Shown: in pieces, positions 16,989 to 21,921 of the stretch
Position numbering within the stretch: position 1 is the stretch's first letter
How the letters are laid out: each line of letters opens with the position of its first letter
Origin: a virus
Strand: one strand, 5' to 3'
Virus record (IMG/VR): IMGVR_UViG_3300009437_000029
Span: 1-21,921 of that record
Length of the DNA: 21,921 bases
Made by a program: the position numbers and the translations under genes
The notes under the pieces: generated by a model
The model's input: the letters and a program-made list of their open reading frames with translations, nothing else
Databases searched by the model: none
Told to the model about the DNA's origin: nothing

Positions 16989-17294
16989 ATGCCTGATAAT
17001 GATGTAGACGCAGCAACAATTACTATTCCAGATTTGTTATCTGCGATAAAAGATGATAATTTTACTTTAGCAGGTAATCAATTTAATGATTTGGTTAATG
17101 ACAAATTACAAAATAGTTTAAATCAAAATAGAATTAGACTAGCGAGTCAAATTTTTAATGGAGAAGGTCTTCCTGTAGATAACGAAGAAGAAATCGAAGA
17201 TGAAGAACTTGAACTAGAATTAGAAGATGAAGAACTTGAAGACGAAGAGTTTGATGCAGACGAAGAGTTTGATGAAGACGAAGTTGAAAATTAA
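16989..17294 (+). CDS. 67: Prohead core protein, gp67-like
   Basis: A 101-aa protein with the T4 gp67 layout: a short N-terminal helical part (15-58, 'LLSAIKDDNFTLAGNQFNDL' then 'RIRLASQIFNGE') and a strongly acidic tail. Of residues 66-100, 26 are Asp or Glu. In T4, gp67 is part of the prohead core and is cut to a small acidic internal peptide by gp21. AAAGGAGTATAAA is a strong ribosome-binding site. It follows the glycosyltransferase gene by one base and is separated from gene 68 by a methyltransferase gene, unlike T4 where 67 and 68 are adjacent. A late promoter starts right after its stop. Confidence 0.85.
   Translation: MPDNDVDAATITIPDLLSAIKDDNFTLAGNQFNDLVNDKLQNSLNQNRIRLASQIFNGEGLPVDNEEEIEDEELELELEDEELEDEEFDADEEFDEDEVEN
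17196..17274 (+). repeat. Short direct repeats in the acidic tail of gene 67
   Basis: GAAGATGAAGAACTTGAA occurs at 17196-17213 and 17223-17240, and GACGAAGAGTTTGATG at 17241-17256 and 17259-17274. Spacings of 27 and 18 bases keep the frame, consistent with growth of the acidic tail by in-frame duplication. Confidence 0.8.
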
Positions 17295-17299
17295 ATTTT

Positions 17300-17307
17300 T
17301 ATAAATA
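17300..17307 (+). promoter_or_regulatory. T4-type late promoter box before the methyltransferase gene
   Basis: Exact TATAAATA six bases after the gene 67 stop. The expected start near 17313 leaves only about 7 bases before the ATG at 17320, with no Shine-Dalgarno sequence. This promoter can also drive 68, 21, 22 and 23. Confidence 0.8.
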
Positions 17308-17319
17308 TTCCTACTAATA

Positions 17320-18057
17320 ATGAATGTTTTAACAGAAGATAAAACTAAAATATCTAGAGATTGGGGAGTTCAAGCATACCTCGATCAACTGTCTCACGAT
17401 TATCAGTTGTACTTGAGTAAGTTAGCAGATACTGGATTCGATATAAAAAAACATTCTTATAGTTTGCAATATTGTAGATCTGAAGTATATAGAGCACATT
17501 TAAATTTATGTAATGATATAGCGACTGGAGTATGTGAAGACAATAAAAAATATTTAAATATTGGATGCGGAGGAGGGTTTTTAGAAAAAATTTTTCTTGA
17601 CAGAGGTAAAGAAGAAAATATTATCGGAGTTGATTGGAACTACACTGATTTGTTTTTTCAACCAATAAGGAACGGATTTAAAGTTGCAGAAATGACGTCT
17701 TTTCAAGTTAACAATTTGGTAACTTCTAAAAGATACAAGATACATAATAAATATTCTGGTAATACTTTAATGCATAAAGATTTTGATGCTATAATATTAA
17801 TTAGGTTTAATGCTTTTTGGGACACTAAAGTAAGAAATTTTGATTCATCAAAACAGTTTGAATACATAAAATTTTTTTTACGCTCTGTTAAAAAATATTC
17901 TAACAAACTTATTTGGATAACACAAACTGATTCTTTTGTTCATTTTGATAAACTGACTAGAAATTATTTAGATAGTATAGTGGTAGAACATAATGATCAT
18001 ATAATGGATCATAAATCAGCAACGTTAGTTTTAGATTTAGAAAAAGTAGTAATATGA
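17320..18057 (+). CDS. Class I SAM-dependent methyltransferase
   Basis: A 245-aa protein with a Rossmann-type methyltransferase core. Motif I is 'YLNIGCGGGFLEKIF' (78-92), the acidic residue for the SAM ribose is Asp105 in 'IIGVDWNY', and motif II is 'FDAIILIRFNAFWD' (155-168) followed by helix 'FEYIKFFLRSVKKYSNKLIWI'. The first 75 residues are helical and may bind the substrate. There is no N-P-P-Y or D-P-P-Y DNA-adenine motif and no P-C cytosine motif, so DNA methylation is not supported; a small molecule, sugar or protein target is more likely. The 10 bases before ATG 17320 contain no ribosome-binding site, and the gene is very A+T-rich. Its end overlaps gene 68 by ATGA. It splits the usual 67-68 pair. 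Confidence 0.8.
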   Translation: MNVLTEDKTKISRDWGVQAYLDQLSHDYQLYLSKLADTGFDIKKHSYSLQYCRSEVYRAHLNLCNDIATGVCEDNKKYLNIGCGGGFLEKIFLDRGKEENIIGVDWNYTDLFFQPIRNGFKVAEMTSFQVNNLVTSKRYKIHNKYSGNTLMHKDFDAIILIRFNAFWDTKVRNFDSSKQFEYIKFFLRSVKKYSNKLIWITQTDSFVHFDKLTRNYLDSIVVEHNDHIMDHKSATLVLDLEKVVI

Positions 18058-18257
18058 AAACTTTTTTAGAAATAAGAAAAATTAAAACAATTCCAAATGG
18101 AATTAAAGTTATGTCTAAAAAAATAAACAGACATATGGTTTCCGTTTATAAAAACGACAAAGGTTTTACAGTATATGTAGACGGCGACAAACTAGACACA
18201 TATAAAAATAAAAGAGATGCAGAAAAAACTGCAACACAATTCGCTAAGGAATTTTAA
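18054..18257 (+). CDS. 68: Prohead core protein, gp68-like
   Basis: A 67-aa basic protein. It has an N-terminal helix, then strands 'HMVSVYKNDKGFTVYVDGDKLDTY' (as pattern: basic strand, K-x-x-G, G-D-K-L-D-T) and a C-terminal helix 'KRDAEKTATQFAKEF'. Short gp68-like proteins of this kind precede the prohead protease gene in marine T4-like phages; T4 gp68 itself is about twice as long. In T4, gp68 is a minor prohead core component that affects head shape. It overlaps the methyltransferase by ATGA and gene 21 by TAATG. The call rests mostly on position, size and the helix ending, so it is less certain than its neighbours. Confidence 0.75.
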   Translation: MKTFLEIRKIKTIPNGIKVMSKKINRHMVSVYKNDKGFTVYVDGDKLDTYKNKRDAEKTATQFAKEF

Positions 18258-18913
18258 TGAAACTTATAGCTGAATACGTAGAACAAGATATCGGCGTTAT
18301 CGTTGAGAAAAAAGAAAACGGCGAAAAATCTTATATGATCGAAGGCGTATTCGCGCAAGCAGAACAAAAAAATAGAAATGGACGTATTTACCCTAGACCT
18401 ATTATGGAAAAAGCGGTAGGTAAATATGTTCAAGATCAGGTTTCACAGAAAAGAGCTGTCGGAGAATTAAATCATCCTGACGGACCAACTGTAAACTTAG
18501 ATAAAGTTTCACACCTCATTACCGACCTTCAATGGGAAGGCAATGATGTGATTGGAAAGGCATCTATTCTTGATACTCCTAATGGAAAGATTGTTAAAGG
18601 TCTTCTTGATGGCGGGGTCAAACTGGGTGTTTCAACTCGTGGTATGGGTAGTCTTGAGAGTAAAAACGGCACGATGTATGTGAAAGATGATTTCATTCTT
18701 AACACTGTTGACATCGTACAAGATCCATCAGCACCAGCAGCTTTCGTTAATGGAATTATGGAAGGTGTAGAATGGGTTTGGGATAATGGCGTTATACAAC
18801 CTCAAGTAATTGAAGAAATGGAGACTGAAATTAGAACCGCTCCGAAAAAGCATCTCTACGAGACGCAGGTTCGTGAGTTTAAAAATTTCCTCTCGTTACT
18901 CAAATCAAACTAA
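18257..18913 (+). CDS. 21: Prohead core scaffold and protease, gp21-like
   Basis: A 218-aa serine protease, close to T4 gp21 in length. The 'NRNGRIYPRPIMEKAV' block (39-54), catalytic His73 in 'GELNHPD' and catalytic Ser126 in 'GVSTRGMGS' are the standard marks of T4-type prohead proteases, and 'VDIVQDPSAP' (151-160) supplies a conserved acidic stretch. It becomes active after prohead assembly, cutting core proteins and removing the gp23 N-terminus, then itself, to clear space for DNA. AAGGAATTT before TAATG gives ribosome binding with coupling to gene 68. The scaffold gene follows after 14 bases. Confidence 0.96.
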   Translation: MKLIAEYVEQDIGVIVEKKENGEKSYMIEGVFAQAEQKNRNGRIYPRPIMEKAVGKYVQDQVSQKRAVGELNHPDGPTVNLDKVSHLITDLQWEGNDVIGKASILDTPNGKIVKGLLDGGVKLGVSTRGMGSLESKNGTMYVKDDFILNTVDIVQDPSAPAAFVNGIMEGVEWVWDNGVIQPQVIEEMETEIRTAPKKHLYETQVREFKNFLSLLKSN

Positions 18914-18927
18914 AGGAGTAATACAAT

Positions 18928-19986
18928 ATGTCGAAAGATATTAACGTTGAACTTCCTATTGATGACGAATCATTAGAGGAAGATAAAGCTCAACAAATGC
19001 CTGTCGGGACTGAGGCTGACTCAGTTAAGTCCGTAGACAAAGCTGAGGATGGCGTAAAGAAGCAAGCATCCGCTCGTAAGGGCGACAAGTTGTCTGCTAA
19101 AGACGAACCATCTGGTAAGCCGTCACCTAAGACGAAAGCAGGAATTATCAATGCTATGTTCACTAAGATGAACGGAATGAAAACTGCAGAACTTGGAAAA
19201 ATGTATTCTTCGTATCACGAAGATGTAGATTTAGAAGAGCTCGAAGAAATCGAAGAAACTTCTTACGATTTCGATGCAGACCTCAAAGCATTGGTTGAAT
19301 CAGAAGCAACTCTTTCTGATGAATTCAAAGCAAAAACTGCAATCATCTTTGAAACTGCTATTAAATCCAAAATTGCGGGGGAAGTTTCCCGTTTGGAAGA
19401 TGAGTATCAACAAAAACTTGACGAAGAACTTTCTGCTCAGTCAGAAGAACTCATCGAGAAAGTTGATAACTACCTCAACTATGTTGTTGAAACTTGGATG
19501 GAAGAGAATAAACTCGCTGTGGAGACTGGTCTTCGCACTGAGATCGCTGAAGGTTTTATGAACTCGTTGAAAGACTTGTTCGTTGAATCTTACATCGATG
19601 TTCCCGAATCTAAAGTCGACCTAGTTGACGAACTTGCTGCATCAGTCGAAGAGTTGGAAGAAAAACTCAACGATCAGACTGGTTCAGTAATCGAAATGAC
19701 TCAAATGTTGGAAGCATATCAGCGCGAATCAATCGTTCGCGAGCATTCACGCGATCTTGCTGACACTCAAGTAGAAAAATTAATGTCATTAGTTTCTTCT
19801 CTTGATTTTGAAGACGAAGAGTCTTTTACTCATAAAGTAATGACTGTTAAAGAGTCTTACTTTAAAAACGAGGAAGTGTCTTCTGATCAAGAAGAAATTT
19901 CTGAAGATTTAGATGCCGATCAAGTTATTCAAACTTCTACTTTGATGGATCAGTATCTAGCAACGATTAGAAAAACTCAAAAATAG
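18928..19986 (+). CDS. 22: Major prohead scaffold protein, gp22-like
   Basis: A 352-aa highly charged, mostly helical protein between gp21 and gp23, as in T4. The N-terminal 70 residues are Lys/Asp/Glu/Ser-rich and probably flexible. 'AGIINAMFTKMNGMKTAELGKMY' marks the conserved region (about 71-94). From about 110 to 300 it is long helix and coiled coil with many Glu and Lys, and the conserved end 'LMDQYLATIRKTQK' may contact gp23. It forms the core inside the prohead and is destroyed by gp21; several L/I-x-E cleavage-type sites are present. It is longer than T4 gp22 (269 aa). AAAGGAG gives a strong ribosome-binding site. Confidence 0.93.
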   Translation: MSKDINVELPIDDESLEEDKAQQMPVGTEADSVKSVDKAEDGVKKQASARKGDKLSAKDEPSGKPSPKTKAGIINAMFTKMNGMKTAELGKMYSSYHEDVDLEELEEIEETSYDFDADLKALVESEATLSDEFKAKTAIIFETAIKSKIAGEVSRLEDEYQQKLDEELSAQSEELIEKVDNYLNYVVETWMEENKLAVETGLRTEIAEGFMNSLKDLFVESYIDVPESKVDLVDELAASVEELEEKLNDQTGSVIEMTQMLEAYQRESIVREHSRDLADTQVEKLMSLVSSLDFEDEESFTHKVMTVKESYFKNEEVSSDQEEISEDLDADQVIQTSTLMDQYLATIRKTQK

Positions 19987-19996
19987 GAGTATATAA

Positions 19997-21421
19997 ATGC
20001 AAATTTCATACGACAAATTAGTCGAGAAGTGGGCACCTGTACTTAACGAAGAAAGCGCTGGAGCAATCCAGGACTCTCATCGTCGTGCAGTAACCGCAGC
20101 TGTTCTCGAAAACCAAGAGCGTGCTTTCGCTGAAGAGCGTGGCATGCTTTCTGAAATCTCTAACGGTAATGCTTTTGCTAACACTGCCGCTGGCGCTAAC
20201 TCAGTAACTGGCGGTGTTGGTTCTGATGGTGCTGGTTGGGATCCTGTACTTATCGCTCTCGTTCGTCGCGCAATGCCTAACTTGATGGCATACGACGTTT
20301 GTGGCGTACAACCTATGACTGGTCCTACTGGCCTGATCTTCGCTATGAAGTCAGTTCATAAGTCTACTCGTGGTGGCGCTACTACTGATACAGAAGCGTT
20401 GTTCGTTGAACCTCATGTACCGTTCTCAGGCGACTCATCATTAAGCATGGATTCGCTCAATGCTGCTGGTAACCGTGGACCTTCTGGTCTTGCTGGTACT
20501 TTGGACGGCGACGCTGACGGAACAATCATTGACTCACAGGGTCAACATGTTCCTGGCGGTCTTTCTGGTGGCACTGCTTCAGCAGGTATGCCAACGCAAG
20601 ACGCGGAATCTTTGGGTACTGACGTTGGTTCAGCGTTTGGAGAAATGGGTTTCACGATCGAGAAAGCAACCGTAACGGCTCGCTCTCGTGCGCTGAAAGC
20701 AGAATACACCTTAGAATTGGCACAAGACTTGAAAGCGATTCATGGTCTTGACGCTGAAACTGAGTTGGCAAACATTCTGTCTACAGAAATCCTCGCTGAA
20801 ATCAACCGTGAGGTTATTCGTACTATCAATGCTCAAGCGAAAATTGGCGCTCTTCAAGGCAACGTGGGTACCAAAGGTATCTTTGATCTGTCTACTGACG
20901 CTGATGGTCGTTGGTCAGTTGAGAAGTTCAAAGGTCTGATGGTTCAGATCGAGCGTGAGCAAAACGTAATCGCTAAAGAAACTCGTCGTGGTAAGGGTAA
21001 CGTGGTCATCTGTTCTTCAGATGTTGCTACTGCTCTTAACGCTGCTGGTATGCTCGATTACACTCCTGCTCTTGCTGCTAACTTAGCAGTAGACGATACG
21101 GGCAACACCTTTGCAGGTGTATTGAACGGTCGTACTCGCGTATACATCGACCCCTATGCGGTTCGTGACTACGTAACTGTAGGTTATAAAGGTACTAACC
21201 CCTATGATGCTGGTGTGTTCTACTGCCCTTACGTCCCTCTCCAGATGGTACGTGCGGTTGGTGAGAATGATTTCCAACCTCGCATCGGGTTTAAGACTCG
21301 TTATGGAATGGCGTCTAACCCATTCGTAGGTGCTGCACCTGCTAACGGTCTTGCTGCAAATCGTACTAACCAGTACTATCGTATCTTCGCTGTTGACGGG
21401 ATCCTCGACAACGGTTTATAA
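19997..21421 (+). CDS. 23: Major capsid protein, gp23-like
   Basis: A 474-aa protein with the T4 gp23 HK97-type fold signatures: N-terminal 'KWAPVLN' and 'RRAVTAAVLENQERAF', then 'PVLIALVRRAMPNLMAYDVCGVQPM' (in pattern), 'GPTGLIFAMKS', 'RALKAEYTLELAQDLKAIHGLDAE', and C-terminal 'VICSSDVATALNAAGML' and 'FQPRIGFKTRYGMASNPF'. The likely gp21 cleavage site is after Glu53 in 'MLSE', fitting the (L/I)-x-E rule, which would remove the N-terminal peptide during maturation. It is shorter than T4 gp23 (521 aa). AGGAGTATATAA is a strong ribosome-binding site. Its codon choice is more G+C-rich and even than upstream genes, as expected for the most abundant protein. A strong terminator follows. Confidence 0.98.
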   Translation: MQISYDKLVEKWAPVLNEESAGAIQDSHRRAVTAAVLENQERAFAEERGMLSEISNGNAFANTAAGANSVTGGVGSDGAGWDPVLIALVRRAMPNLMAYDVCGVQPMTGPTGLIFAMKSVHKSTRGGATTDTEALFVEPHVPFSGDSSLSMDSLNAAGNRGPSGLAGTLDGDADGTIIDSQGQHVPGGLSGGTASAGMPTQDAESLGTDVGSAFGEMGFTIEKATVTARSRALKAEYTLELAQDLKAIHGLDAETELANILSTEILAEINREVIRTINAQAKIGALQGNVGTKGIFDLSTDADGRWSVEKFKGLMVQIEREQNVIAKETRRGKGNVVICSSDVATALNAAGMLDYTPALAANLAVDDTGNTFAGVLNGRTRVYIDPYAVRDYVTVGYKGTNPYDAGVFYCPYVPLQMVRAVGENDFQPRIGFKTRYGMASNPFVGAAPANGLAANRTNQYYRIFAVDGILDNGL

Positions 21422-21450
21422 GATATAGAATAAAAACAATAAAATGTTTT

Positions 21451-21476
21451 AGGGCACCTACGGGTGCCCTTTTTTT
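21451..21476 (+). terminator. Strong intrinsic terminator after gene 23
   Basis: An 8-bp perfect stem AGGGCACC / GGTGCCCT with tetraloop TACG, followed by a run of T to 21476. Just before it, AAAACA and TGTTTT (21433-21438, 21445-21450) could form a second, AT-only hairpin. T4 also ends transcription after gene 23. Confidence 0.9.
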
Positions 21477-21478
21477 AA

Positions 21479-21486
21479 TATAAATA
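21479..21486 (+). promoter_or_regulatory. T4-type late promoter box abutting the next gene
   Basis: Exact TATAAATA directly after the gene 23 terminator. With the usual T4 spacing, +1 falls at about 21492, the A of the next ATG, so the message would be leaderless or nearly so. Confidence 0.82.
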
Positions 21487-21491
21487 AAAGT

Positions 21492-21921
21492 ATGGCAGAA
21501 CAAGTAGACAATATAAATTACTTACAACCGAATGGTTTTAAAGTAACTATTTCCCGCGAGAACTATGCTGCGGCGCAATATTTTGCGCAATCTATCTCAC
21601 ATCCTAATGTCGACGCACAGGCAGCAGAGACTCCTTATAAAAGAATTAATGTTCCGATGCTTCCAGACAAATTAGACTATGGTACGCTTACTATAGATTT
21701 TCTAATGAACGAAGACATGCAAAATTATATCGAGATTTATAATTGGTTAACAAGAATGGTGGAAGAAGAACATAATATGGGTTCAGTACGTTTCAATAGA
21801 AACAGTACTGTTGGCGGTTCAGGTCCAGACAACTCTGCTATAACATCATACAATGATATCGTGATTGACATATTAACTAGTCAAAATAATATTAACAAAT
21901 CAATCAATTTGGATGAATATA
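21492..21921 (+). CDS. Tail-tube-like phage structural protein (3' end outside window)
   Basis: The ORF is open from ATG 21492 to the right edge, giving 143 residues without a stop. It begins 'MAEQVDNINYLQPNGFKVTIS', then 'YAAAQYFAQSISHPNV', 'RINVPMLPDKLDYGTLTIDFLMNED' (as pattern) and 'NYIEIYNWL'. The alternation of a strand, an A-Q-x-I/V segment, a P-rich turn and a helix with Y-x-x-x-x-x-W-L is like the tube fold shared by gp19, gp48/54 and related tail proteins. In some marine T4-like phages a tail completion gene follows gene 23, so a gp3-type tail terminator is one option, but I cannot assign it. No vertex gene 24 is seen at the T4 position. There is no Shine-Dalgarno sequence, and the late promoter sits 5 bases upstream. 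Confidence 0.75.
   Translation, partial: MAEQVDNINYLQPNGFKVTISRENYAAAQYFAQSISHPNVDAQAAETPYKRINVPMLPDKLDYGTLTIDFLMNEDMQNYIEIYNWLTRMVEEEHNMGSVRFNRNSTVGGSGPDNSAITSYNDIVIDILTSQNNINKSINLDEY

Noticed and set aside
17320-18057. Reading the methyltransferase as a phage DNA methylase for restriction evasion
   Set aside because: There is no N/D-P-P-Y/W or Pro-Cys catalytic motif, and its late, capsid-linked expression does not fit genome protection.
19992-19999. TATAAATG as a late promoter for gene 23
   Set aside because: It overlaps the ATG of gene 23, so transcripts would begin after the start codon; it also has a mismatch in the last base.

Overview
The window is part of the late structural module of a T4-like myovirus (tailed phage). 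All genes lie on the + strand, are tightly packed and often overlap by 1-4 bases. The backbone runs in T4 order: small and large terminase (gp16, gp17), tail sheath (gp18), tail tube (gp19), portal (gp20), prohead core (gp67, gp68), prohead protease (gp21), scaffold (gp22) and major capsid protein (gp23). Six exact copies of the T4 late promoter box TATAAATA and one TCTAAATA variant sit at gene-block boundaries. The A+T-rich composition and the families of the extra structural proteins suggest a marine, 'exo-T-even' type phage. No gene here identifies the host, and there are no tRNAs, integrase or photosynthesis genes.

Layout. (1) 1-1504: the end of a beta-rich appendage protein with a Calx-beta-like domain, then a 193-aa beta-rich protein of unknown role. 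They occupy the place where T4 has its neck genes 13-15. (2) 1504-3484: DNA packaging motor genes, overlapping. (3) 3476-5841: late promoter, sheath, tube and a strong hairpin terminator. (4) 5852-7555: portal. (5) 7542-16987: a block of about 9.4 kb inserted between portal gene 20 and gene 67, which are close neighbours in T4. It holds a collagen-like protein with 53 uninterrupted Gly-X-Y triplets, a 659-aa structural protein, an 88-aa protein resembling an excisionase-type winged helix, a 687-aa beta-helix-like protein, an 833-aa multidomain virion protein, a 211-aa conserved phage protein and a family-9-like glycosyltransferase. (6) 16989-21421: the prohead block 67-68-21-22-23, split by a class I SAM-dependent methyltransferase between 67 and 68, and closed by a strong terminator. 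(7) 21479-21921: a late promoter that appears to start transcription on the ATG of a tail-tube-like protein cut by the window edge.

How it works together. gp67, gp68 and gp22 should form the core on which gp23 assembles around the gp20 portal; gp21 then cleaves the core and gp23; gp16 and gp17 package the DNA; gp18 and gp19 make the contractile tail. The inserted block looks like a cassette of fibres or adhesins with a sugar-transferring enzyme and a methyltransferase close by. The most interesting inference is that this phage decorates its own virion proteins, possibly including the collagen-like fibre. Nothing in the sequence alone proves that.
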